64,000 bases of DNA from positions 1 to 64,000 of the forward strand of contig RDYL01000009.1 of the NCBI GenBank assembly GCA_004293165.1. The letters run 5' to 3'. The position numbers and the translations under genes were made by a program. Source of the stretch: Flavobacteriia bacterium (lineage in GTDB: Bacteria; Bacteroidota; Bacteroidia; Flavobacteriales; Flavobacteriaceae). Under the pieces are notes generated by a model, which saw nothing but the letters and a program-made list of their open reading frames with translations, ran no database searches and was not told the DNA's origin. Shown in pieces: positions 51,920-60,753 of the stretch. Each line of letters starts with the position of its first letter. The stretch's first letter is position 1.

Positions 51920-52534
51920 ATGAACACAATAACCAACTTCTGGAACTACTTCCAACAAAACAACTTCGTTTTCTTATTTCTAAACGAAGTTTCGCAGGAA
52001 GAAATGAAATTTCATTTCTATAAACTCAAAGAAGAACTATACCGCTACAACAAAAACTTAGATCTTATCATAAAAAACAAAAAAAATGAAGCAGAATTAA
52101 TTATTACGGCACATGGCAATCCCTATCTTTTTAAAGAAGTAGAACTATTAGTTTTTTATGCCCCAAAAATAAAGCGATGGAAAATAACGGCATTTCTCCA
52201 ACCTGAAAAAGACCTTGATAAATACGAAAACGGCACTGACAAACCATTTAAATTTTATGGAATAAATATAAAGGTGAGTGATAGCTATTTTATTCTATTA
52301 GGTAATCCTGAAAAACCAATAGATCTGGGTATAAAAGTATTACTTAAAAATTATGTAGTGTATAAAAATAATCCTAAACTTACTGAGGCAGTATATATTA
52401 TTATAGAACATTTTATTGGGGAAAAGTCTTTCGCTAATGATTTAAAATTTATTGAAATTAATCAGCTTCATCAAATAAATACTGATCATCTGAAATTACA
52501 TCATTTAAAATTATATATCAACGATGAAAGGTAA
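51920..52534 (+). CDS. Conserved hypothetical protein
   Basis: It has 204 residues and no signal peptide or membrane helix. The pattern FWNYFQQNNFVFLFLNEVSQ, LIIKNKKNEAELIITAHGNP and YLFKEVELLVFYAPKIKRWKITAFLQP resembles a Bacteroidota family with the text ELIITAEGN...APKI.GW. Its function is unknown. It is preceded by repeat DNA and convergent to the sensor kinase gene (7 bases apart), so it ends the plus-strand module. Confidence 0.65.
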   Translation: MNTITNFWNYFQQNNFVFLFLNEVSQEEMKFHFYKLKEELYRYNKNLDLIIKNKKNEAELIITAHGNPYLFKEVELLVFYAPKIKRWKITAFLQPEKDLDKYENGTDKPFKFYGINIKVSDSYFILLGNPEKPIDLGIKVLLKNYVVYKNNPKLTEAVYIIIEHFIGEKSFANDLKFIEINQLHQINTDHLKLHHLKLYINDER

Positions 52535-52540
52535 GTTAAT

Positions 52541-54556
52541 TTATAAATCTCTCTTTATTTTAATCGAAACTCGTACACCTTTACCAACCGCTGTTTCAAT
52601 AGAAATTTGAGCATCGATTGTTTTAATACGCTCATTTATGTTTTTTAACCCAATTCCATCTGTTGTATGATTTTTATCAAAACCAATTCCATCATCTTCA
52701 ACTGTAACAAGTAGAAAATCAGTTGTCTCATCTATGACCAAATTGCAAACAGATGCTTGAGCATATTTGTTCACATTTAAAAAGAGTTCCTGTAAAATTC
52801 GATAGAGATTAATCTTAACAATTGAAGAGTAATTATTCCAATCGATTATATCTGATAGAGAAAGATTAAAAACTGTCCCATTTAAATCAGTATTACTTTT
52901 AACTAAAGAATGAAGTAAAAACAAATAATTAGAATCATAAATTGAATAATCGATATATAACTCATGTGAAAGATTTCTTATCTCTGTTTCAACTTTATGG
53001 AGTTCCTTAATATAAGTAATTCTTTTATCTCTTGTAATAGCATCATCAGCATCATTCAAAGTATCTAGAACCATTCGAATAGCATAAATTTGATTAACAA
53101 CACCATCGTGTAATTCTTTTGAGATTCTACTTTGCTCTTCTTCTTTGGCATGAATTAAACCGTATTGAAACTCTTTAATCAAACTCAAAAGCTCATCATT
53201 GGCAAGTTCTTTTTGCTTTATCAATAGCAATTCTTTTTTTCTAGCTATCTGAGTTCTAACAATAATTACGGTTAAAAATACAACTGTACTTATAGCCAAA
53301 CCTAAAATTAATAGTAAATTATTGGTAGAAAGTATTTCATTTTCATCTTCAACTTTACTGGTTTCATACTCAATCCTAGCAAATTTATCTCGATTTAACC
53401 TTTGCTGCTTAATAATACTATCTGAAACTTTTACATATTCATTCTTGTAAAAAGTAGATTTTCTTTTATCAGATAGGGATAAAAAATTAAGTGTTTTTAA
53501 CAATTCATTATTAGATTTGATTAACTTAGATAAAGTAAGTGCCTTTCTAAAATAATCCATTGATTTTAAAGTGTCTTTATTCAAAAGATAATATTCACCT
53601 AAATGTATTGTTCTGAAAAGATAATTTTTGTCTAAAGAATTTTTTGGTAATAAATCAATAGATTCATCAAAACATTGCTTAGCTATTGTAAAATTACCTG
53701 ATTTCATATAAGAATATCCCAAATTACTTAGCACATTCGAATATAAAATAGAGTGATTTAATTTTAAATCATCTGTCAATAATGTTTTCAATAAGGCAAT
53801 AGATTTATCAAATTCTTCCTTTTTATCATAAATATTACAAATACCAACAACAACGAGTGATTTATATTCCAAATAATTAGGGTTGATATTTTTAATTTTT
53901 TCTAAATTTATAAATGCCAAATTCATATAGCGTAAAGCTTCATCAAATTCTTCTAGTTCTGTATGATTACAAGATTGTAAATAATAACATGAATATAATA
54001 ACTCATACTTTTTTGTTTTCTTTATTTTTTGTAAAGCTTTAATAACCTCTACTTCACTTTCAATATAATTGCCAGTTGTAAATAGTAAATGAGCTTTGTT
54101 AAAAAGTGCTTTTGCAATTCTTTCATCATCTTTTAGTAATCTAAAGACTTTCTCAGATTCCTTATAGTAGTAATAGGCACTATCTTTTTGAAAATTCTCA
54201 AAACAATCTCCCATATAATATAAAGCTCTACCAATACTTATCGAATCCTTATTTTTTTGTGAAAGAGTGTAAATTTTTTTACTTGTAATATATGAGTTCT
54301 TAAAATCATTTAAATAATAGTACTCAGCGGCAACTTCGAAAAATAATTTAATTTTTAAAGAATCTTTTTTTACAAATTCAATTTCAGTTTTTAAGGAATC
54401 TAAATACTCTGCTTTCTTTTTATTTGAAAAATTATTATATTCATTAGAATATATTGATTCACTACTAAATGAACTTCTTTCATTAGTACATGAATTTAAA
54501 AAAAGAACTACTAAAATTAAAAATAAAGTGTTTTTCAATTGTTTATAATTTATCAA
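52541..54556 (-). CDS. TPR-containing sensor histidine kinase
   Basis: It has 671 residues. A lipoprotein-like signal (LFLILVVLFLNSCTN) is followed by TPR-type helix pairs (about 30-390, e.g. ALYYMGDCFENFQKDSAYYY), one membrane helix (about 420-440, LLLILGLAISTVVFLTVIIV), a HisKA_3 box with phospho-His in RISKELHDGVVNQIYAIRMV, and HATPase_c (RILQELFLNVNKYAQ, VEDDGIGFDK, GIGLKNINERI). TPR domains outside the membrane probably sense a peptide or protein. The small lipoprotein gene 40 bases upstream is a plausible ligand. Two regulator genes lie further upstream. Confidence 0.88.
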   Translation of the reverse strand: MINYKQLKNTLFLILVVLFLNSCTNERSSFSSESIYSNEYNNFSNKKKAEYLDSLKTEIEFVKKDSLKIKLFFEVAAEYYYLNDFKNSYITSKKIYTLSQKNKDSISIGRALYYMGDCFENFQKDSAYYYYKESEKVFRLLKDDERIAKALFNKAHLLFTTGNYIESEVEVIKALQKIKKTKKYELLYSCYYLQSCNHTELEEFDEALRYMNLAFINLEKIKNINPNYLEYKSLVVVGICNIYDKKEEFDKSIALLKTLLTDDLKLNHSILYSNVLSNLGYSYMKSGNFTIAKQCFDESIDLLPKNSLDKNYLFRTIHLGEYYLLNKDTLKSMDYFRKALTLSKLIKSNNELLKTLNFLSLSDKRKSTFYKNEYVKVSDSIIKQQRLNRDKFARIEYETSKVEDENEILSTNNLLLILGLAISTVVFLTVIIVRTQIARKKELLLIKQKELANDELLSLIKEFQYGLIHAKEEEQSRISKELHDGVVNQIYAIRMVLDTLNDADDAITRDKRITYIKELHKVETEIRNLSHELYIDYSIYDSNYLFLLHSLVKSNTDLNGTVFNLSLSDIIDWNNYSSIVKINLYRILQELFLNVNKYAQASVCNLVIDETTDFLLVTVEDDGIGFDKNHTTDGIGLKNINERIKTIDAQISIETAVGKGVRVSIKIKRDL

Positions 54557-54562
54557 AAATAA

Positions 54563-54594
54563 AAAAAAAACTATGCAATTGCATAGTTTTTTTT
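54563..54594 (-). terminator. Hairpin between the lipoprotein and the TPR kinase gene
   Basis: AAAACTATGCAATTGCATAGTTTT is a perfect palindrome with a T-run on the minus strand. It stands 7 bases before the kinase start and directly after the lipoprotein stop. Confidence 0.72.
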
Positions 54595-54595
54595 A

Positions 54596-54784
54596 TTATC
54601 CTTTAGGTTTTGGTGGATATGGATCTCCTATGTTTATTGAATCACCATATTTAGACATAATATCTTCCGAATCTAATGGTTGAGTTTCAAATTCATTTTG
54701 ATATAAATTTTCTTGGTCATCATTAGAACAAGAAACAAAAAGAGCACAAACTGCTACAGCAGCAATAAAATAATAAATTTTCAT
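54596..54784 (-). CDS. Small lipoprotein upstream of the TPR kinase
   Basis: I choose MKIYYFIAAVAVCALFVSC at 54784 as start because it gives a clean lipobox (LFVSC). The mature part has about 43 residues and is acidic (DDQENLYQNEFETQPLDSED), ending in DPYPPKPKG. Function unknown. Position before the TPR kinase, separated by a hairpin, suggests a signalling or regulatory role. The same gene order (small protein, hairpin, sensor) is seen at 46451. Confidence 0.68.
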   Translation of the reverse strand: MKIYYFIAAVAVCALFVSCSNDDQENLYQNEFETQPLDSEDIMSKYGDSINIGDPYPPKPKG

Positions 54785-55071
54785 AAAAATCAATTAAAAA
54801 ATTAAACAATAGTTTTTTAGGCAACTCAAAGAGTTGCTTTTGATTTTCTGAAAAAGCAGGGAGTACTTTAGCAGTAGTTTTCTAACGACTAAAAGAATAA
54901 ACTATTAGTTCCCACATTAAAAAACCGAATTGAATTCAATTGTTCGTTGTTTTGAACAAGCCAAAAATAGAAAGAGTTTTGGTGTAAAAAGTATTGAAAA
55001 AAGAGTGTTTAGTAAATGGCTATACTATTGTAGTAATCAGCATGAATATAAAAGTAAACTGCACAAATTAA

Positions 55072-55767
55072 CTATTGAATTCGTCTTATAATTGTGTCTA
55101 TGTTCTCTTTATACCCTCTCGAAAAAGGGATTTTATATTCATTATCTAGCAAGTAACAAACATTTTTACCTAAATTAATCCTGCTTACAAAATGGATATT
55201 AACAATATAACTATGATGAATTCTAAAAAAGTAAAACGGCAATTGACTCTCAAAAAATTTCATAGTCTTAAATCCAGATATTTTTTTACCATTTTGTAAA
55301 TAAAAATCGGTAGTATTATTATCCGCTTTCAAATAAACAATATCATCCAATGAAATAAAGTGATAATCTCCATTTGATTTAATACATAGTTTAGTTTCAG
55401 AATTTCTACGATTTAATTTTGAAAATTTTAAAAAAGATTTATGCAATTCTATAGGAATTATTGGAAATAGTAAAAAATCTGATACCCCTAATTTTAAAGC
55501 AGAATAAGCTTCAGTCTTATTATCATTGAGTGCAATAACATAGGGTAATTCTTTTAAATATTGATGTAAATCAAGCAAGAGTTGTAAACTTATTAACTCA
55601 TTAAAATGAAATAATAGTAGTTGTGGTTTATGTTCAAGAATTCCATTTAATGCTGTTTCATAAGTACTGTAAACTCCCAAACATAAATAATCTTCTACAA
55701 ATTGCGAAGACTCAATTTGTTGTAAAACCAAACCTGTCGAATCAATTATTAAATATGAATGAAGCAC
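55072..55767 (-). CDS. LytTR-type regulator with degenerate receiver
   Basis: It has 231 residues. The N-terminal receiver-like domain keeps the overall pattern (ALNDNKTEAYSALKLGVSDF) but the phospho-acceptor position reads LLFHFNEL without Asp. The C-terminal LytTR domain is typical: IKSNGDYHFISLDDIVYLKA, RIHHSYIVNIHFV, PFSRGYKENI. It binds DNA through LytTR; loss of Asp suggests phosphorylation-independent control. It is divergent from the LuxR-type regulator at 55881, with a 14-base inverted repeat between them. Confidence 0.85.
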   Translation of the reverse strand: MLHSYLIIDSTGLVLQQIESSQFVEDYLCLGVYSTYETALNGILEHKPQLLLFHFNELISLQLLLDLHQYLKELPYVIALNDNKTEAYSALKLGVSDFLLFPIIPIELHKSFLKFSKLNRRNSETKLCIKSNGDYHFISLDDIVYLKADNNTTDFYLQNGKKISGFKTMKFFESQLPFYFFRIHHSYIVNIHFVSRINLGKNVCYLLDNEYKIPFSRGYKENIDTIIRRIQ

Positions 55768-55806
55768 AATAAATTAATTTTGATTAAAATTAGTTCTAAT
55801 TGATAT

Positions 55807-55837
55807 CTAAAATTTACGGTTTTACCGTAAATTTTAG
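55807..55837. promoter_or_regulatory. 14-bp inverted repeat between divergent regulator genes
   Basis: CTAAAATTTACGGT and ACCGTAAATTTTAG are perfect inverted copies with a TTT spacer. The site lies 40 bases before the LytTR start and 43 before the LuxR-type start, so it can be an operator for either or both. Confidence 0.65.
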
Positions 55838-55880
55838 TTTTATTTAATTAAATTTGGATTCATGTTTAAATCTAGAATAG

Positions 55881-56570
55881 ATGCCTAATAGTGAATTAAA
55901 TAGAAGTACTGAAAACATCCTAATTGTCGATGATCATCCATTAACTGTCGAAGTACATAAGGGAATTATATCAAAAGCATTAAAAGAAAAAAAAATAAAT
56001 TATCTAACCGCAATTACTGCTGAAAAAGCATTCAATATCATAACTAAAATTAATTCAAATGGTGAAAACCTAAAAATGGTGCTTTTTGATATTAGTTTAC
56101 CCCCATACAAAGAAAAAAATATTGAATCGGGTGAAGATTTAGCAGTTTTAACTCGTGAACTATTTCCAAATTGTAAAATAATAATAATTTCTATGCATAA
56201 TGATCCTTTATGGGTTAATAGAATCATTAAAGCGATTAATCCAGAAGGTTTTTTAGCAAAATCAGATGTGGATGCAAAGTCATTATCTGAAATTTGCTCG
56301 AAAATTGAAGCTGATTTTTTCTTTTACAGCGAGTCGATAAAAAAATCAAATAAAATAATGATTCAACAAAATATTAATTGGGACGAATACGACACGAAAA
56401 TTTTACAATTCTTAGCAGAAGGATATAAAACTACTCAGCTAACCAAATTAATTCCTTTATCATTAAGTGCAATTGAAAAAAGAAAATCCAATATCAAAAA
56501 ACAATTGATTTTTGAAACAGGCTATGATAAAGAACTAATAGAAATAGCCAAAAGCAAAGGACTTTTATAA
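55881..56570 (+). CDS. LuxR-type response regulator
   Basis: It has 229 residues. A receiver (VDDHPLTVEVHKG, phospho-acceptor in KMVLFDISLP, S in IIISMHND, K in FLAKSDVD) precedes a LuxR-like HTH (EYDTKILQFLAEGYKTTQLT, LSLSAIEKRKSNIKKQL). The HTH is less typical than that of the regulator at 44368. It likely partners the TPR kinase at 52541. Confidence 0.82.
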   Translation: MPNSELNRSTENILIVDDHPLTVEVHKGIISKALKEKKINYLTAITAEKAFNIITKINSNGENLKMVLFDISLPPYKEKNIESGEDLAVLTRELFPNCKIIIISMHNDPLWVNRIIKAINPEGFLAKSDVDAKSLSEICSKIEADFFFYSESIKKSNKIMIQQNINWDEYDTKILQFLAEGYKTTQLTKLIPLSLSAIEKRKSNIKKQLIFETGYDKELIEIAKSKGLL

Positions 56571-56574
56571 AATT

Positions 56575-57200
56575 ATAATCTTTGTCATATGGAGCGAAGT
56601 CAAGATACCTAATCACCCCACTAAACGCAGTTTAGTGTGAAACCTGAAACTCGAAACTCATAACTCGTAACCTAAAGCAATAAAGTGAAACGCTCTGTGT
56701 AACTCGCTTAACGCAATCCACTTCAAAAAAAACTCGGTGTAGCTCGGTGTAAAACATTTTCATTAGCCTTCGACAAGCTCAGGATGACAATCGAGACAAT
56801 GAATTTCTAAAAATTTCTAACCATTTAAATTTTATAGATTATTTCAATTTCTTCAATCTGTGTTCCAAAAAAAATCATCATTCAAATATCGTTAATCACT
56901 TATACAAGAGATGCTTATCAGCATGACAAACTGGGTGGATAGTCTTATGTGAACTATGAAAAGTGAAACGTCCGAAGCTTCGGACTAAAATCAACACAAA
57001 GTAAAGCTATTGTTTCTATGTGTTTTAAAAAAAATCCGTCACCATCAGCGCTCTGCCTAGGCGGACCCATTTCATCCGCGTTCCAAAACAAGTGAAACGC
57101 TCTGTGCATCTCTTTCAGCGCAAACCACTTCAAAAAAAACTCAGTGTAGCTCGGTGTAAAAAATTAACCACACCTCGTAACCCGAAACCCGAAACCCGTA
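56575..57200. repeat. Second compound intergenic repeat cluster
   Basis: It shares phrases with 13540-14515: GAGATGCTTATCAGCATGAC, GAACTATGAAAAGTG, CTCGGTGTAGCTCGGTGTAA, CAGCGCTCTGCCTAGGCGGA. It also includes GTCATATGGAGCGAAG (56586) and its reverse type (GCTTCGGACT; AGGATGACAA), plus GAAACCCGAAACCCG runs near 57185. No gene is seen. Confidence 0.7.
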
Positions 57201-57205
57201 ACCCG

Positions 57206-58611
57206 TTACTCAACAACCAACTTACTACTAGAAACCACCGCAGCACCTTTCTTAACTAATACCATATAAACCCCAGCAGGATAAGAACTCACATTCAACT
57301 CATTAGTTCTTGAAACAGAATCCAAAGCCATCTCGTGTACCAACCTGCCAGTTACATCATAAATGGAAACAATAGCATCTGTATCAGTTAAATTATAAGC
57401 TAAAGTTACCACATCCTTAGCAGGATTAGGAAACATCGTAAAAACATTCTCTTGTTCAAATTCATCAGTACGTAAGGTAGCACAAAGCCCAGGCATTAAG
57501 GTGGGCACATAAACTGGATTTCCAACAGTACCATTACCATATTGCCCCCCTTGATTATCTCCCCATACCCAAACCGTACCATCGGATTTTGTTGCAATAG
57601 TAAACTGATCATTGCCAGCGCCACCTGAAACCACATCAACCCAGTCAGTATCGGTTCCCACTTGAACTGGGGTAAATTGATTAGTGGTGTTGCCTATTCC
57701 AAGCTGTCCCACATCATTAAGTCCCCAAGCCCAAAGGGTACCGTCAGGTTTAATTCCAAAGGATACTTTCCAACCTGCAAATACTTTAGACCAAGTACTT
57801 GTACCCACTTGAGTTGGTGTGTCTCTATAGTAAGATGAAGGGAAATTATCTCCAGTTTGTCCATATTCCCCCCCCCCCAAGACCACAAAGTACCATTGGT
57901 TTTTAAGGCTAAAATATGGGCAGCGCCAACATGAATACTAGCCCAATCGGTAGCTGCATTCAATTGTGTGGGAATACTTCGTGCCATAACAGTACTGTTA
58001 CCTAATAAACCTGCGAGATTTAATCCCCACCCCCAAATAGTGCCATCATTTTTTAAAGCAAAAACTGAAGCACCCCTACTAGTTTCAATATCCACCCAAT
58101 GATTCGCTGTACCAATTTGAATGGGAGTAAGTTGATTGGCACAACACGTATTATTCCCCATTTCATACTGATCATTTTGCCCCCAGCCCCAAATAGTGCC
58201 ATCGGTTTTCAATCCAATAGTCATATCACTCGACGCGGATATCTTTTGCCAATTAGTGGCGGTACCGATTTGTTGTAATGTTGGATTTGATAGGGAAGTA
58301 GAGCCATTACCTAATAGTCCGTACCTACCATCTCCCATAGCCCATAAAGTACCGTTAGTCTTAATAATAAAAGTATTGTATGGGCCAGTACTTACTTTTA
58401 ACCACTCTGTAGCTATACCTATTTGAAAAAGAGTAGGATTAATTAAATTAATATTACTCAATTGACCAATATCACTTGAACCCCAACCCCATAGCGAGCC
58501 ATCTGATTTGATAGAAACAACATGATAGTCCCCAATCTGAAAATCATTATAACATTGACCATAAGTAAATATGGATCCCCATAGAAATAATAAAGTAATT
58601 TTTTTAAGCAT
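57206..58611 (-). pseudogene. RCC1-repeat T9SS protein, frameshifted at a G tract
   Basis: Read together, two frames encode a signal peptide (MLKKITLLFLWGSIFTYGQ), RCC1-type repeats (IKSDGSLWGWGSSDIGQL, LKTDGTIWGWGQNDQYEM and others) and a type A sorting domain (NVFTMFPNPAKDVVTLAYNL ... SSSKLVVE). The frame breaks inside SWGGG at an 11-base C/G tract (57868-57878): with 9 or 12 G the reading continues as EYGQTGDN. Intact, it would have about 467 residues, like its paralogue at 59300-60703. The break may be a true mutation, phase variation or a sequencing error. Confidence 0.85.
57868..57878. repeat. 11-bp homopolymer C (G on the coding strand)
   Basis: Eleven consecutive C on the plus strand lie exactly at the RCC1 frame break. 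Such tracts change length easily by slipped-strand mispairing. Confidence 0.9.
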
Positions 58612-58626
58612 AATTAACTAGTTTAA

Positions 58627-58655
58627 AAACAGGTACGCTTTTAGCGTACCTGTTT
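58627..58655 (-). terminator. Terminator between tail copy and RCC1 gene
   Basis: AAACAGGTACGC / GCGTACCTGTTT forms a 12-base perfect stem with a 5-base loop, 10 bases after the stop at 58665. Confidence 0.82.
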
Positions 58656-58664
58656 AGGGTTATT

Positions 58665-59216
58665 CTATTTAATAATTAACTTGTGTTGCCATAAGATAGT
58701 ATCCGCTTGTTTTACTACTAGCATATATAGACCAGCAGGATAAGAGTCAATCGCTAAAGTGACTTCCTTATCAGCCGAAGATAAGGCTTTTTTAGTAATA
58801 TTTCTTCCTGTCAAATCATAAATTTCCAATATGGCACCTTCTAATTCTATAGGATAAGAAAGAGTTACGGCTGTAACGGCAGGATTAGGATAAAGACTAA
58901 AACTAGTTGGGTTAGAAGTAACTTCATCTTTAACTACATTTTTCAGTTTGCCAGTAGAATCACATCCTGCAACATCAACAGCAAATTTAGTGATACACAA
59001 TTCATAACCTTCTTTAAAAGGTATTGTTCCTTGCAAAATCCAAGTCAATACGCCTCTGTTAAAAGGACTTTGGGGAATTACAGTAATCGGAATTACGTTC
59101 TGCCCTGGTTGTAAAGTAAACGTAGAAGGAATTAGTACTACCTGATGAGTCTCATCACTCAAAGTCACTTGATAGGGGAACGGAAAACCACTATAAATTA
59201 CAAGTTTGTAAATCAC
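58665..59216 (-). pseudogene. Orphan C-terminal tail of a PKD/T9SS protein
   Basis: It encodes 183 residues that match the last part of the protein at 60754-64000 almost throughout (VLIPSTFTLQPGQNV, RGVLTWILQGTIPFKEGYEL, YPNPAVTAVTLSYPIELEGA, SYPAGLYMLVVKQADTILWQ). The frame runs only eight codons upstream of the first possible start (GTG) before a stop, and no signal peptide is present. I read it as a duplicated 3' end of the larger gene, cut off by repeat DNA at about 59220. It could still be transcribed but is unlikely to be exported. Confidence 0.8.
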
Positions 59217-59217
59217 G

Positions 59218-59290
59218 ATTTTGTCATTCCGAGCTTGCTAGGAATCTCCTAACCCTAGGCACACCACTAAACGCAGTTTAGTTAACAACC
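59218..59290. repeat. Intergenic repeat (GTCATTCCGAGCTTGC type)
   Basis: TTTGTCATTCCGAGCTTGCT and AATCTCCTAACC lie at the breakpoint of the truncated tail copy. ACTAAACGCAGTTTAGTTAA follows, a phrase also seen near 56630. Confidence 0.65.
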
Positions 59291-59299
59291 CGAAACCAT

Positions 59300-60703
59300 C
59301 TACTCAACAACCAACTTACTACTAGAAACCACGGCAACTCCTTGCTTAACCAAAATCAAATATACCCCAGCTGGATAAGCACTAACATTCAACTCATTAG
59401 TTCCTGAAAAAGAATTTAAAGCTACATTTTGAATTAACCTGCCAGTTACATCAAAAATGGTAACCGTAGCATTATTTATAGCTAAATCATATTGTAAGGT
59501 TACTACATCCTTAGCAGGATTAGGAAACATTGTAAAAACATTCTCCTGTTGAAATATTGGAGTAGACAATGGCGTTACACAAATACCTAAAGTTTGTTGA
59601 GGTGAAATATAATAATTGGTATCATAATCAGTTCCATTACCAAACTCTCCATAATAATTAGTACCCCAATACCAAACACTACCATCGGTTTTTGTTGCCA
59701 TTGTAGTGTAAAAATTTCTGGCTTGAACGGTATCCCAATTGGTATCAGTTCCTATTTGAGTAGGTACTAAACGGTTGATTGTTGTGCCATCTCCCAATTG
59801 ACCTTGTCCATTAAATCCCCAAGCCCAAAGTGTTCCATCAGACTTTATACCAAACGAGGTTCCTGTACCTGTAGAAAAACTTTTCCAAGTATCTGTAGTT
59901 ACTTGTTGTGGAATATTAGTGACTGGTGGGGTTCCACCAACACCTAAAGCATCTCCTCCTCCCCAAGACCATAGTGTACCATTTTGCTTTTGAGCTAATA
60001 TATGTCCTCCACCAACACTCATTTTAACCCAGTCTGTATCAGTTCCTACCTGAGTAGGGGTTGATACGGTCGTAGTACCCGAACCTGAAACTATTATTGA
60101 TGAAGGGTTTGAGCCCCAACCCCAAATGGTACCATTGGATTTTATGGCAAAGGAAATATCATTTGTTCCAGTAGCAATTTCTACCCAATCGGTATCTGTA
60201 CCTATTTGCAAGGGAATAGGTTGATTTAAAGAAGCAGGAATATTTCCAGTTTGGTAATTATTATTTAGACCCCAGCCCCAAATTGTACCATCAGCTTTAA
60301 GTGCTATAGTATGGAAATAAGATGGAGCTACTTTAACCCAATTAGTAGCGGTTGTAATTTGTTGAAAACTAGTGAAATTTTGAGTACTTGAATTAACACC
60401 TAAAGAACCATGTTGATTACTACCACAACCCCATAAAGTACCATTGTTTTTAATTGCAAAAGTGTTTACAACCCCATTATAAACTGCATTCCAATCATTT
60501 GCTGTCCCTAGTTGAACTGGAGTTGGTTCTGTGGTGTTTGATGTTGTTAAATTGCCGTAAGAAGACGCACCCCATCCCCACAAAGTCCCATCAGATTTTT
60601 TTCCAGTTGTATGGGCACCTCCAAAAGTTAAATTATCATAACATTGTGCATTAGTAATGGTAAAAAATAACAAAAATAAAATACTTAGTAAAATTTTCTT
60701 CAT
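59300..60703 (-). CDS. RCC1-repeat T9SS cargo protein
   Basis: It has 467 residues: a signal peptide (MKKILLSILFLLFFTITNAQ), about seven RCC1-like repeats (each KSDGTLWGWG-like, e.g. IKNNGTLWGCGSNQHGSLGV, LKADGTIWGWGLNNNYQTGN, IKSDGTLWAWGFNGQGQLGD), then a T9SS type A sorting domain (NVFTMFPNPAKDVVTLQYDL, FDVTGRLIQNVALN, SAYPAGVYLILVKQG). RCC1 repeats form a beta-propeller. The protein is probably secreted and surface-attached; its ligand is unknown. The frameshifted paralogue lies 0.7 kb downstream. Confidence 0.88.
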   Translation of the reverse strand: MKKILLSILFLLFFTITNAQCYDNLTFGGAHTTGKKSDGTLWGWGASSYGNLTTSNTTEPTPVQLGTANDWNAVYNGVVNTFAIKNNGTLWGCGSNQHGSLGVNSSTQNFTSFQQITTATNWVKVAPSYFHTIALKADGTIWGWGLNNNYQTGNIPASLNQPIPLQIGTDTDWVEIATGTNDISFAIKSNGTIWGWGSNPSSIIVSGSGTTTVSTPTQVGTDTDWVKMSVGGGHILAQKQNGTLWSWGGGDALGVGGTPPVTNIPQQVTTDTWKSFSTGTGTSFGIKSDGTLWAWGFNGQGQLGDGTTINRLVPTQIGTDTNWDTVQARNFYTTMATKTDGSVWYWGTNYYGEFGNGTDYDTNYYISPQQTLGICVTPLSTPIFQQENVFTMFPNPAKDVVTLQYDLAINNATVTIFDVTGRLIQNVALNSFSGTNELNVSAYPAGVYLILVKQGVAVVSSSKLVVE

Positions 60704-60716
60704 AGTTTATTAATTT

Positions 60717-60747
60717 AAAAATAGGCAGGCTTTGCCTGCCTATTTTT
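60717..60747 (-). terminator. Terminator of the large PKD gene
   Basis: AAAAATAGGCAGGC / GCCTGCCTATTTTT has a 14-base perfect stem with a TTT loop. It follows the stop at 60754 and lies 14 bases before the RCC1 start. Confidence 0.88.
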
Positions 60748-60753
60748 GATTAT

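Noticed and set aside
54818..54842. GCAACTC/GAGTTGC hairpin as terminator of a minus-strand gene
   Set aside because: The T-run is on the plus strand only and no plus-strand gene precedes it; it may be a leader structure of the small lipoprotein gene.
54905..55080. A 57-codon open plus-strand frame (KTELNSIVRCFEQAKNRKSF type)
   Set aside because: It has no ATG start and overlaps the LytTR gene end; it may be chance in AT-rich DNA.
37010..57200. A right attachment site matching the ssrA 3' end
   Set aside because: Reading the spacers by eye I found no second copy of the T-arm/acceptor end; the right border is probably outside the window or diverged.
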